From Bacteroides intestinalis DSM 17393 (GTDB lineage: Bacteria > Bacteroidota > Bacteroidia > Bacteroidales > Bacteroidaceae): DNA of 64,000 bases. The stretch is taken from the NCBI RefSeq assembly GCF_000172175.1, contig NZ_ABJL02000008.1, forward strand, positions 2,294,001-2,358,000. The letters are read 5' to 3'. How positions within the stretch are numbered: the stretch's first letter is position 1; each line of letters starts with the position of its first letter. The notes under the pieces are model-generated. The model was not told where the DNA came from and made no database searches. It saw only the letters and a program-made list of their open reading frames with translations. This document shows positions 23,046 to 31,403 of this stretch, one piece after another. A program made the translations under genes and the position numbers.

Positions 23046-24311
23046 TTAGTCGCGGAAATCAAGCAACAACTGCCTTTCGTCCACTTTCTTCTTGTTCGGC
23101 TTCGTAATCAGCAAACTGCGCACTGCTTGCGGAGTCATTTCATTCACTGTCTTCATAGGGAGTTCATGGCAAGTAATAAAGTACTGCGCTTTTTTCATCA
23201 CCACTCCTATCTTCTTTAACTCATAGAAACCTAACTTAGAAAAACGACGGGATGCCACGATCAATCTTGCCGACTTCACTCCTACCCCCGGAATACGCAA
23301 TAACATCTCATAATCCGCCCGATTGATATCTACCGGAAACTGCTCCGGATGGCGTAAGGCCCACGACAGTTTAGGATCAATCTCCAAGTCCAGGTCAGGA
23401 TATGCATCATCCACAATCTCTTCCACCTTAAACTGATAAAAGCGCATGAGCCAATCTGCCTGATACAGGCGATTTTCACGTACCAGCGGTGGCTGCTTCA
23501 GGGCCGGCAAACGCGTATCATACGTATTCACAGAGATATAACCGGAATAATAAACACGCCTCATTGTAGGTCCTTTGTAAAGAGCTGATGAAAGAAAAAG
23601 AATATCTTTGTCCGTTTCCGCTGTAGCCCCTACAATCATTTGTGTGCTCTGTCCGGCAGGAGCAAAACGTGGTGCATGGCGGTGTTTCTTCCGTTCCTCC
23701 GAACTTTCCAACACGCCTTGCTGAATATAACGCATCGGCGCATATACACTTTTATGGTCTTTCTCCGGGGCAAGAAGTTTCAGATTCTCCTCTTTCGGTA
23801 TTTCTACATTGACGCTGAGGCGGTCGGCATACAACCCCGCTTCGTTCACCAGTTCACGACTGGCACCGGGAATACTTTTCAAATGGATATAGCCATTGAA
23901 ACGATGCACTGTGCGCAAGTCTTTTGCCACGCGCACCAGACGTTCCATGGTATAATCCGGACTCCGCACCACACCACTGCTCAGGAATAATCCTTCTATA
24001 TAATTGCGGCGATAGAACTCCATCGTCAGATCTACCAACTCACTGACAGAAAGCGTAGCACGCGGCAAATCATTAGAGCGACGATTGATGCAATATGCAC
24101 AGTCGTAAATGCAATAGTTCGTCAACATCACCTTCAGCAGTGAAATGCAACGTCCATCCTCAGCAAAACTATGGCAAATACCCCAGCCACCGACAGTATT
24201 ACCCAACATACCGGGTTTGTTGGAACGCACGGTACCGCTGGACGAGCATGAGACGTCATATTTTGCCGACTCCGCCAGTATTTTCAGTTTATTGAGGACG
24301 TTTTCATTCAT
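23046..24311 (-). CDS. TIGR03916-family radical SAM protein, putative DNA modification/repair
   Basis: The 421-residue protein has the radical SAM motif CIYDCAYC (C-x3-C-x2-C, about residues 68-75) in LTNYCIYDCAYCINRRSND, and helix-hairpin-helix-like residues near the end (INRADYEMLLRIPGVGVKSA). It should use a 4Fe-4S cluster and S-adenosylmethionine on DNA or a nucleotide. The start at 24311 (MNENVLNKL) is chosen because a minus-strand -7 box lies at 24338-24345; a start at 24368 would be upstream of it. It pairs with TIGR03915 downstream. Confidence 0.9.
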   Translation of the reverse strand: MNENVLNKLKILAESAKYDVSCSSSGTVRSNKPGMLGNTVGGWGICHSFAEDGRCISLLKVMLTNYCIYDCAYCINRRSNDLPRATLSVSELVDLTMEFYRRNYIEGLFLSSGVVRSPDYTMERLVRVAKDLRTVHRFNGYIHLKSIPGASRELVNEAGLYADRLSVNVEIPKEENLKLLAPEKDHKSVYAPMRYIQQGVLESSEERKKHRHAPRFAPAGQSTQMIVGATAETDKDILFLSSALYKGPTMRRVYYSGYISVNTYDTRLPALKQPPLVRENRLYQADWLMRFYQFKVEEIVDDAYPDLDLEIDPKLSWALRHPEQFPVDINRADYEMLLRIPGVGVKSARLIVASRRFSKLGFYELKKIGVVMKKAQYFITCHELPMKTVNEMTPQAVRSLLITKPNKKKVDERQLLLDFRD

Positions 24312-24337
24312 ATCCACTACACAACTTATAATTGGGC

Positions 24338-24345
24338 CAAAATTA
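24338..24345 (-). promoter_or_regulatory. Bacteroides -7 box TAATTTTG
   Basis: An exact match on the minus strand lies 27 bp before the radical SAM gene start and decides it. Confidence 0.6.
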
Positions 24346-24420
24346 GCAATTCGAAGAGAAGGAAACAAATAATGGGAAGTTAAATAATAAAGAACTATTC
24401 AGAGTGTCTTCACACCTGTA

Positions 24421-24455
24421 AAACAAAAAAGACCGCTCTCATTGAGACGGTCTTT
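24421..24455 (-). terminator. Terminator of the histone-like gene
   Basis: AAAGACCG at 24428-24435 pairs with CGGTCTTT at 24448-24455; on the minus strand a T run follows. It lies 25 bp after the stop of the histone-like gene. Confidence 0.8.
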
Positions 24456-24479
24456 CAATTCTTTCAGTAAGCGTGCTTA

Positions 24480-24653
24480 TTATTTAGCAGCTTCCAAAGA
24501 TGCTTTGCGGAATGCTTTCATTAATTTTTCGATTTCTAAAGAAGCCTTACGTGCACGAGTACCGGCAGCTTTGTTACCATTTTCAATCTGAGCTTTTGCA
24601 TCTTTCTCGAATGCTGCATACAATTCAGCAACTTTTTCAACTAATTCTTTCAT
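24480..24653 (-). CDS. Small histone H1-like protein
   Basis: The 57-residue protein (MKELVEKVAELYAAFEKDAK, then AGTRARKASLEIEKLMKAFR and KASLEAAK) is rich in Lys and Ala and resembles the histone H1-like (Hc1) proteins of Bacteroides. It probably binds DNA in the nucleoid. It has its own terminator and AT-rich upstream region, so is likely highly expressed. No catalytic motif is expected. Confidence 0.85.
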   Translation of the reverse strand: MKELVEKVAELYAAFEKDAKAQIENGNKAAGTRARKASLEIEKLMKAFRKASLEAAK

Positions 24654-24795
24654 AATCCTTTTCTTATTAATATTACTTCGTTAATAATGTCTGGCAAAAA
24701 TACACTCTTTCTTGAAATAAATGCAGAAAAACAATATTTTTTTTGAAATAATCCGCAAAAATTGCACAAAAAAACGTCCTCTGGCGTTTTTTACC

Positions 24796-24803
24796 TACTT
24801 TTG
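24796..24803 (+). promoter_or_regulatory. Bacteroides -7 box TACTTTTG, almost at the start codon
   Basis: The box ends 5 bp before the ATG at 24809, so the transcript would start at or just after the A of the ATG: a candidate leaderless mRNA. Confidence 0.6.
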
Positions 24804-24808
24804 CAGGC

Positions 24809-25450
24809 ATGAAACCCCTTACAGATACGGAATACATACACTTGCTCATAGCCGAAGGCGAACACCAAAGGCAGGACTTTAAGTTTGAGATTTCCGATGC
24901 CCGTAAGATCGCAAAAACGCTCTCCGCCTTTGCCAATACGGACGGCGGGCGGTTGCTGATCGGGGTAAAAGATAACGGAAAGATTGCCGGAGTTCGCTCC
25001 GATGAGGAACAATATATGATAGAGGCGGCAGCACAAATGTACTGTCAGCCGGAAGTGAATTATACCATGCAGACCTTTCAGGCGGAAGGACGCAGTGTGC
25101 TGGTAGTGCAGATTGAGGAAAGTTTGCAAAAACCCGTATATGCCAAGGATGAAACTGGAAAACCGTTGGCTTATCTGCGCATCAAGGATGAGAATATACT
25201 CGCTACACCGGTTCATCTGCGTGTATGGCAGCAAAGTGGTAGTCCGCGGGGAGAACTGATAACTTATACTGAACGCGAACAGTTGTTGCTTGACTTGTTG
25301 GAAGAAAATGACAGTCTATCGTTAAACAGGTATTGTAGGCTGGCACGCCTTTCCCGACGTGCAGCGGAACATTTACTTGCCAAGTTCATCCGGTTTGATA
25401 TTGTAGAACCGGTATTTGAAGGTCATAAGTTTCACTTCAGACTAAAATAA
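24809..25450 (+). CDS. AlbA_2 (Schlafen-like) ATP-binding domain protein
   Basis: The 213-residue protein opens MKPLTDTEYIHLLIAEGEHQ then QDFKFEISDARKIAKTLSAF and ANTDGGRLLIGVKDNGKIAG, the AlbA_2/Schlafen-like core (residues 8-125) of ATP-binding or nucleic acid-binding regulators. A winged-helix tail follows (from about 150: LLDLLEENDSLSLNRYCRLA, RLSRRAAEHLLAKFIRFDIV). It may be a transcriptional or RNA-binding regulator. The start is fixed because the domain begins within ten residues of it. Confidence 0.85.
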   Translation: MKPLTDTEYIHLLIAEGEHQRQDFKFEISDARKIAKTLSAFANTDGGRLLIGVKDNGKIAGVRSDEEQYMIEAAAQMYCQPEVNYTMQTFQAEGRSVLVVQIEESLQKPVYAKDETGKPLAYLRIKDENILATPVHLRVWQQSGSPRGELITYTEREQLLLDLLEENDSLSLNRYCRLARLSRRAAEHLLAKFIRFDIVEPVFEGHKFHFRLK

Positions 25451-25538
25451 ATGATTATTCTTCTATCCTGACTTTTACTTTTGGGTTATGAGGAAAAAGT
25501 TATTTACAGAAAAACAAAAAACAGAAACAGTTGTTATT

Positions 25539-25648
25539 TTAGGGTATCTCAGTATGATACTTAGGGTACCTCAGTATGATACTTAGGGTATCTCAGTCGT
25601 ATACTTAGGGTACCTCAGTTGCAGTCTTAGAACGCCTCAACACAACAC
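25539..25648. repeat. 22-bp tandem array, five units
   Basis: Units of exactly 22 bp start at 25539, 25561, 25583, 25605 and 25627. The first four begin TTAGGGTAYCTCAGT; the fifth is diverged (TTAGAACGCCTCA). Units 1-3 end in an imperfect dyad with the GTATC near their middle (ending GATAC or GTATAC), so each could form a small hairpin. The stretch just before (25517-25538) shares CAGTTG in register. It lies in a 310-bp gap before an AGCS transporter; nothing coding was seen there. Confidence 0.9.
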
Positions 25649-25760
25649 AGTAATATTCAATCAGTTACAAAATATATCTTTTGCGACCTTTATAATCAAT
25701 AAATTCAGACAGAAGAACCGACAGTTTATCATTAAACAAGTAAATATTAAACAATATAGC

Positions 25761-27152
25761 ATGAATATAATCAATTCAATCAACGATATTCTCTGGACCT
25801 ATATCCTCATCGCTCTGCTTTTGGGATGTGCCCTTTGGTTCACGCTGAAAACCCGCTTCGTACAGTTCCGCATGATAGGTGAAATGGTACGTTTACTGGG
25901 TGACTCAGCAGGAACAAACGGCAAGCCGGGTGAAAAGCATATTTCTTCATTTCAGGCATTTGCCATCTCCATTGCCAGCCGTGTAGGTACGGGCAATCTG
26001 GCGGGTGTGGCCACTGCCATCGCTGTAGGCGGGCCGGGAGCAGTGTTCTGGATGTGGGTCATTGCCCTGTTTGGTGCTGCCAGTTCATTCGTAGAGTCTA
26101 CATTGGCACAATTATATAAGGTGAGAGGCAAAGACTCTTTCATTGGCGGTCCCGCTTATTATATGCGGAAAGGATTGAAACAACCGTGGATGGGTACTGT
26201 ATTTGCCATACTCATTACGATCACTTTCGGCTTCGCCTTCAACTCCGTACAAAGCAATACGCTGTGTGCAGCTTTTGAACATGCGTTCGGTTTCGACCAT
26301 GCCATCGTAGGAGGGGTTATTACCATAGCCACGCTGCTTATTATCTTCGGTGGTGTACAGCGCATTGCTAAAGTGAGCAGCATTATTGTCCCCATTATGG
26401 CATTGGGATATATTGCTTTGGCACTGATTATTGTAGCTATCAACATCACTGAACTTCCTGCCGTTATCAAACTCATCGTCAGCCATGCCTTCGGCTGGCA
26501 ACAGGCATTGGGTGGCGGTGTAGGTATCGCATTGATGCAAGGCATCAAGCGGGGATTGTTCAGCAATGAAGCAGGTATGGGTTCCGCTCCCAATGTGGCA
26601 GCCACCGCACACGTCACACATCCCGTAAAGCAGGGGCTGATACAGACCTTGGGCGTTTTCACCGATACATTAATTATATGTACCTGCACCGCGTTCATTA
26701 TACTTTTCAGTGGTGCGCCGCTGGACGGCTCTACCAACGGGGTACAACTTACGCAACAAGCATTGACGAATGAGATAGGTTCAGCAGGAAGCATTTTTGT
26801 TGCTATTGCTTTGTTCTTCTTCGCCTTCAGCAGCATTCTGGGTAATTATTATTATGGAGAAGCCAATGTACGTTATCTTACCCGTAAGAAATGGATATTG
26901 AACATTTACCGTATTCTGGTAGGTGGTATGGTGCTATTTGGTGCACTCGCTGCACTGGATGTGGCCTGGAGTCTGGCAGATGTCACCATGGGATTGATGG
27001 CGCTCTGTAACCTGATTGCCATCAGCCTGCTCGGTAAATACGCTTTTAAACTACTGGAAGACTACCGTGCACAGAAGCGGGTGGGTATCAAAGACCCTGT
27101 TTTCACAAAAGACCGCCTCAAAGAGGTAGAAAATGACATAGAGTGCTGGTAA
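25761..27152 (+). CDS. Sodium:alanine symporter (AGCS family)
   Basis: The 463-residue integral membrane protein has about eleven hydrophobic segments and the AGCS hallmark sequences: SASRVGTGNLAGVATAIAVG-like IASRVGTGNLAGVATAIAVG, GGPGAVFWMWVIALFGAASS, KRGLFSNEAGMGSAPNVAAT and FSSILGNYYYGEANVRYL. It should cotransport small neutral amino acids such as alanine or glycine with sodium. The length is typical. It follows the 22-bp array by 110 bp, which thus lies in its upstream region. Confidence 0.95.
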   Translation: MNIINSINDILWTYILIALLLGCALWFTLKTRFVQFRMIGEMVRLLGDSAGTNGKPGEKHISSFQAFAISIASRVGTGNLAGVATAIAVGGPGAVFWMWVIALFGAASSFVESTLAQLYKVRGKDSFIGGPAYYMRKGLKQPWMGTVFAILITITFGFAFNSVQSNTLCAAFEHAFGFDHAIVGGVITIATLLIIFGGVQRIAKVSSIIVPIMALGYIALALIIVAINITELPAVIKLIVSHAFGWQQALGGGVGIALMQGIKRGLFSNEAGMGSAPNVAATAHVTHPVKQGLIQTLGVFTDTLIICTCTAFIILFSGAPLDGSTNGVQLTQQALTNEIGSAGSIFVAIALFFFAFSSILGNYYYGEANVRYLTRKKWILNIYRILVGGMVLFGALAALDVAWSLADVTMGLMALCNLIAISLLGKYAFKLLEDYRAQKRVGIKDPVFTKDRLKEVENDIECW

Positions 27153-27154
27153 GA

Positions 27155-27270
27155 GATTTATGATTTATAAATTATGATTTATACAATTGTTGGTGTAAAT
27201 CAACTTATTTCGTACTTTTGTAACCGCAATTGCCCCGGCAATTATAAATCATAAATCATAAAACATAAAT
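27155..27270. promoter_or_regulatory. Promoter within an AT-rich inverted repeat
   Basis: ATTTATGATTTATAAATTAT (from 27156) and following bases are inverted at 27239-27270 (CAATTATAAATCATAAATCA and on). The -7 box TACTTTTG at 27213-27220 lies between the arms, and the right arm would be in the 5' leader of the gene at 27274. It may be a transcript hairpin or a regulator site. Confidence 0.6.
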
Positions 27271-27273
27271 AAG

Positions 27274-27900
27274 ATGGGTATATTTGCCAAACTATTTAAA
27301 AAGAATTCCGAGGGTACTTCCTCCAAAAACGTGGAAGATTTCGTGTCACTGACACGCGTTTATTTCCAGTCCGTGATTGCCGCTAATCTGGGAATTACGA
27401 ACATTCGTTTCGTGCCGGATGTAGCCAACTTCAAACGCCTGTTCAAAATACCGACTCAGGGCGGACGACTGGGACAAGCCGAAAAGACTGCTTCACGCAA
27501 AATGCTGATGCAGGACTATGGACTGAGTGAAAACTTCTTCAAGGAAATCGACGCTTCCGTAAAGAAGCATTGCCGCACGCAGAATGATGTGCAGGCATAC
27601 TTGTTTATGTATCAAGGCTTCTCACAAGACCTGATGATGTTGATGGGTAACTTGATGCAATGGAAGTTTCGCGTGCCCTCTGTTTTTAAAGGCGCACTGC
27701 GCAGTATGACCGAAAAGACCGTACATGACGTCTGCACCAAAACCGTATGGAAAAAGGACGATGTACATAAGACGGCTATGGCAGTCCGCCAATATAAAGA
27801 GCGTCTGGGATACTCCGAGCAGTGGATGACAGAATACGTGTACAACGTTGTATTACTGGCTAAAAAAGAACCGAAAAACAAAGCCACGGAAGAGAAATAA
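27274..27900 (+). CDS. Conserved-looking hypothetical protein
   Basis: The 208-residue protein starts MGIFAKLFKKNSEGTSSKNV and is soluble, helical and rich in Lys and Met (QGFSQDLMMLMGNLMQWKFR). There is no signal peptide or membrane helix. I recognise no domain; proteins like this occur singly in Bacteroidales. It has its own promoter and a strong terminator, so it is probably monocistronic. The C-terminus is strongly basic-acidic mixed (KKEPKNKATEEK). Confidence 0.85.
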   Translation: MGIFAKLFKKNSEGTSSKNVEDFVSLTRVYFQSVIAANLGITNIRFVPDVANFKRLFKIPTQGGRLGQAEKTASRKMLMQDYGLSENFFKEIDASVKKHCRTQNDVQAYLFMYQGFSQDLMMLMGNLMQWKFRVPSVFKGALRSMTEKTVHDVCTKTVWKKDDVHKTAMAVRQYKERLGYSEQWMTEYVYNVVLLAKKEPKNKATEEK

Positions 27901-27966
27901 GCTTGAAATATCTATCAGGCAAAAACTGTTATCAAAAGAAAAAGTTTTCTAAAGAAATAATCAATA

Positions 27967-28001
27967 AAAAAAGGCGAGAAATGATTTTCTCGCCTTTTTT
28001 T
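27967..28001 (+). terminator. Strong intrinsic terminator
   Basis: AAAAGGCGAGAA at 27969-27980 pairs with TTCTCGCCTTTT at 27987-27998, followed by T residues. It ends the hypothetical gene at 27900. Confidence 0.9.
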
Positions 28002-28176
28002 GTTATTTTTATGCAACTTTTTTGCTCGAAGGAGCAACAACACTTTATGCAAAGAGATTGTTGTAAGATATAGCGGACTTTATCCGCTAAGCCACAGGCA
28101 ACAAGCTATCAGTGACAAACTATTGCACTGGGTAAGTTAAAAAACTCTGATAAGTTGATAGTTCAAAACCTATTAG

Positions 28177-28261
28177 TTCAAGTAATCTGATTATTCAGAA
28201 GATTTCATAATTTAGAATATCCGATAACTCAGAAGATTTGATAATTCAAATAGTTTGATTT
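28177..28261. repeat. 17-bp tandem array
   Basis: Five degenerate 17-bp units start at 28177, 28194, 28211, 28228 and 28245; for example TTCAGAAGATTTCATAA and CTCAGAAGATTTGATAA. The 5' base group YTYA and the G-A near position 5-9 are kept. It lies in a 498-bp gap between a strong terminator and the KamA-like gene; the later part (28290-28375) has further AACTTGTAGCTCGTAACTC-type words but no firm period. No gene was seen in the gap. Confidence 0.75.
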
Positions 28262-28398
28262 AGGCTCAGTAAGTCAGGCAACCTTTCAGGCTATCAGAGT
28301 TACCCGTAGCTTATAACTTTTAACTCAGCTTGTTACTTGCAACTTGTAGCTCGTAACTCGTAGTTATTTCAGTATTAATCATTAAAAAACAACCGCTT

Positions 28399-30492
28399 AT
28401 GAAACAAAAGAAAATGCTTGCACTCACTTTATCCCAGTTGAAGCAACTTTATCGAAATGAACTTCCCGAAATTGTACGCATCGCCGAACAGAGCGACGGT
28501 ACGGAAAGCTTCAAGCAAGGCATTTCGGAATTCATTACCAATCAGGCTGATACGGAAAGTGAAGTTGTCAGGCAAATTCGACTTCTGATTGAATATGACG
28601 GCCAGGAAGTCCATGAACTTTCTACCGATGAACAAATGATTGTTTCTACCCTGTCACTTCTATACATGTTTCTTATCGGAAATCTGGAAGAAGATGTGGA
28701 AACAGACGTGTTCCTGGATATTTTCCAGCAATTCAAACGCTTACAGCATCCTGCTGCCCCACTCCCCGCACCCCAACGCGTCAAAGCGTGGACCGAGCGC
28801 TGGCCCAGCGGACTGGACGAAGACGTACAACTGATCCATGCCAAAAATAAAGAGCGTATTCTGCACGCATTGATACAGAAGATAGAGCACCGTACCGCTG
28901 TTTCCCGCTACCACTTTGAAGAGGGCATCAGCTACGAAGAGAAATACCGCCTCGTCAACGAATGGTGGAACGATTTCCGTTTCCATCTGGCCATGGCTGC
29001 CAAAAGCCCTACAGAACTGAATCGCTTTCTGGGCAATTCACTTTCTGCTGAAACCATGTATCTGTTATCTCGTGCCCGCAAGAAAGGAATGCCTTTCTTC
29101 GTTACGCCTTACTATCTGCACTTGTTAAATCCCGGCAGTACAGGATACAACGATGAATCTCTGCGCAGCTACATCCTCTACTCCCCGCAACTGGTGGAAA
29201 CCTACGGACAAATCCGCGCTTGGGAACGTGAAGACATAGTAGAAGCCGGAAAACCCAATGCGGCCGGCTGGCTCCTGCCCGACGGGCACAATATCCACCG
29301 TCGTTATCCGGAAGTAGCCATCCTCATTCCCGATACCATGGGACGCGCTTGTGGCGGGCTTTGTGCTTCCTGCCAGCGTATGTATGACTTCCAGAGCAAA
29401 CGACTCAATTTTGAGTTTGACTCCCTGCGTCCTAAAGAAACATGGGAAAAGAAATTGCGCCGTCTGATGACTTACTTCGAGGAAGATACCCAGTTGCGTG
29501 ATATCCTCATCACAGGTGGAGATGCCCTCATGAGTCAGAACAAGACGCTGAACACAATTCTGGAAGCCATTTACCGTATGGCTGCCCGTAAACGGAAAGC
29601 CAATCAGGAACGCCCGGAAGGAGAAAAGTATGCCGAATTACAGCGTATCCGCCTCGGATCGCGTTTGCCAGCTTATCTGCCAATGCGTATCAACAATGAA
29701 TTGGTAGAAATTCTGCGAACTTTCAAGGAGAAAGCATCCGTCATCGGTATCCGTCAGTTCATCATTCAAACGCATTTCCAAACTCCATTGGAGGTTACTC
29801 CCGAGGCAAAGGAAGGTATTCGCAAATTATTATCGGCAGGCTGGCTGATTACCAACCAACTTGTGTATAACGTAGCTGCCTCACGTCGGGGACATACCAC
29901 CCGCCTACGCCAAGTACTTAACGAACTGGGAGTTGTCTGTTACTATACATTCTCCGTAAAAGGTTTCGAAGAAAACAACGCAGTCTTTACACCAAACAGC
30001 CGTTCCATGCAGGAACAGCAAGAAGAAAAGCGTTTCGGCAAACTAAATAAAGAAGATGCCTTCAACCTGTCTGCATCGCTCGAAACCGCACTTGATCCTG
30101 CATCCTGTATCCGCCACTTCCTGAAGATACATCATCTTCCGTTTCTTGCCACAGACCGCAGCGTGTTAAACCTGCCCGCCATTGGCAAGAGCATGACGTT
30201 CAATCTGGTAGGAATGACCGAAGACGGAAAGCGCATCCTTCGTTTCGACCACGACGGAACACGTCGCCACAGCCCGATAATCAATCAACTCGGACAGGTA
30301 TATATCGTAGAGAATAAATCCATAGCCGCCTACCTGCGACAACTGCGTGCCATGGGAGAAGATGTGGAAGACTACGCAAGTATCTGGAATTATACGGAAG
30401 GCAAAACCGAATCACGGTTCAGCCTGTACGAATATCCGGACTTCCCCTTCCGCATCACAGAAAAAATGAGTAATCTGGAAATAGCAGAGTAA
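28399..30492 (+). CDS. KamA-family radical SAM protein (lysine 2,3-aminomutase-like)
   Basis: The 697-residue protein has the radical SAM motif at C318-GGL-C322-AS-C325 in a KamA-like core (DTMGRACGGLCASC, then ILITGGDALMSQNKTLNTIL and IRLGSRLPAYLPMRINNELV). It is longer than classic KamA (about 400) because of an extra N-terminal region (residues 1-200). KamA enzymes use PLP; a PLP lysine was not confidently located here. Substrate unknown. Two regulators of amino-acid metabolism are not visible nearby; it is probably monocistronic. Confidence 0.85.
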   Translation: MKQKKMLALTLSQLKQLYRNELPEIVRIAEQSDGTESFKQGISEFITNQADTESEVVRQIRLLIEYDGQEVHELSTDEQMIVSTLSLLYMFLIGNLEEDVETDVFLDIFQQFKRLQHPAAPLPAPQRVKAWTERWPSGLDEDVQLIHAKNKERILHALIQKIEHRTAVSRYHFEEGISYEEKYRLVNEWWNDFRFHLAMAAKSPTELNRFLGNSLSAETMYLLSRARKKGMPFFVTPYYLHLLNPGSTGYNDESLRSYILYSPQLVETYGQIRAWEREDIVEAGKPNAAGWLLPDGHNIHRRYPEVAILIPDTMGRACGGLCASCQRMYDFQSKRLNFEFDSLRPKETWEKKLRRLMTYFEEDTQLRDILITGGDALMSQNKTLNTILEAIYRMAARKRKANQERPEGEKYAELQRIRLGSRLPAYLPMRINNELVEILRTFKEKASVIGIRQFIIQTHFQTPLEVTPEAKEGIRKLLSAGWLITNQLVYNVAASRRGHTTRLRQVLNELGVVCYYTFSVKGFEENNAVFTPNSRSMQEQQEEKRFGKLNKEDAFNLSASLETALDPASCIRHFLKIHHLPFLATDRSVLNLPAIGKSMTFNLVGMTEDGKRILRFDHDGTRRHSPIINQLGQVYIVENKSIAAYLRQLRAMGEDVEDYASIWNYTEGKTESRFSLYEYPDFPFRITEKMSNLEIAE

Positions 30493-30600
30493 CTTCCGGA
30501 AATAATCTATACTTTTGCATAAGAAAATCACAGAGTCGTCTGAGAAGTCTGAATCATATTCCGGGCTTTTCAGACATTTTTTATCCTAAAAATAGTAAGT

Positions 30601-31176
30601 ATGGAAATCGAACGGCACCCTTTAGAACCCTTTCTTCCTGCTAACGCCCGTTTGCTGATGCTGGGAAGTTTTCCACCTCAAAAGAAAAGGTGGTCGATGG
30701 AGTTTTATTATCCGAACTGGAACAATGATATGTGGCGGATTGTAGGACTCTTGTTCTTCAATGATAAGAACCATTTTCTGAACGAAACGGCAAAAGCTTT
30801 CGACAAAGATCGCATTATCCCTTTCCTACAAGAAAAAGGCATTGCCCTATTTGATACAGCTACCGCCATACGACGGTTGCAAGACAATGCATCCGACAAA
30901 TTTCTGGAAGTTGTAGAACCTACGGATATCGAGGGCATGCTCCGTCGCTTACCGGAATGTAAAGCCATAGTTACTACAGGTGAGAAAGCAACGGAAACTT
31001 TATGCGAACAATTCTCTCTTGAAAAGCCGAAAGTGGGAGATTTTACAGAGTTTGTTTTTGATGGCAGACCTATGCGACTCTATCGGATGCCCTCTTCTTC
31101 GCGCGCTTATCCGCTTGCTTTAGAAAAAAAAGCAGCAGCCTACCGCATTATGTATCAGGACTTACAGATGTTATAA
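30601..31176 (+). CDS. Uracil-DNA glycosylase-family protein
   Basis: The 191-residue protein has UDG-superfamily signs: LLMLGSFPPQKKRWSMEFYY at the start (motif 1), AIVTTGEKATETLCEQFSLE in the middle and RMPSSSRAYPLALEKKAAAY (motif 3-like S-S-R-A) near the end. It would excise uracil or another lesion base; exact specificity is not predictable by eye. A -7 box (TACTTTTG at 30510-30517) lies about 84 bp before the start. It follows the KamA-like gene and precedes tRNA-Trp. Confidence 0.8.
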   Translation: MEIERHPLEPFLPANARLLMLGSFPPQKKRWSMEFYYPNWNNDMWRIVGLLFFNDKNHFLNETAKAFDKDRIIPFLQEKGIALFDTATAIRRLQDNASDKFLEVVEPTDIEGMLRRLPECKAIVTTGEKATETLCEQFSLEKPKVGDFTEFVFDGRPMRLYRMPSSSRAYPLALEKKAAAYRIMYQDLQML

Positions 31177-31232
31177 GACGAGAGAGCGTTAAAATAATCG
31201 CTCATCCCTCTTGCATATTTGAAAGTTTACAT

Positions 31233-31240
31233 TACCTTTG
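31233..31240 (+). promoter_or_regulatory. Promoter of tRNA-Trp
   Basis: TACCTTTG (-7) with TTG at 31211 (-33) lies 12 bp before the tRNA. Confidence 0.65.
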
Positions 31241-31251
31241 CAGCCGCAAAC

Positions 31252-31324
31252 ACGGGAGTAGCTCAGTTGGTAGAGCACTGGTCTCCAAAACCAGGTGTCG
31301 GGAGTTCGAGCCTCTCCTCCCGTG
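31252..31324 (+). tRNA. tRNA-Trp (CCA anticodon)
   Basis: All arms fold: acceptor ACGGGAG with CTCCCGT (31317-31323), D arm GCTC-GAGC, anticodon stem CTGGT/ACCAG with loop CTCCAAA (anticodon CCA at 31285-31287), T arm GGGAG/CTCTC with loop TTCGAGC. The discriminator is G at 31324. CCA is not encoded. Confidence 0.95.
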
Positions 31325-31330
31325 CAAGAT

Positions 31331-31368
31331 GAAAATAGCTGCAAGTTTTTACTTGCAGCTATTTTTGT
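31331..31368 (+). terminator. Terminator after tRNA-Trp
   Basis: GAAAATAGCTGCAAG at 31331-31345 pairs with CTTGCAGCTATTTTTG at 31352-31367 and runs into T residues. Confidence 0.85.
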
Positions 31369-31403
31369 TTATAAACCCGTCATAAACGAGTATTCAAAGC
31401 CTG

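Noticed and set aside
25539..25648. CRISPR array
   Set aside because: Units are contiguous with no separate spacers, and no Cas gene is nearby.
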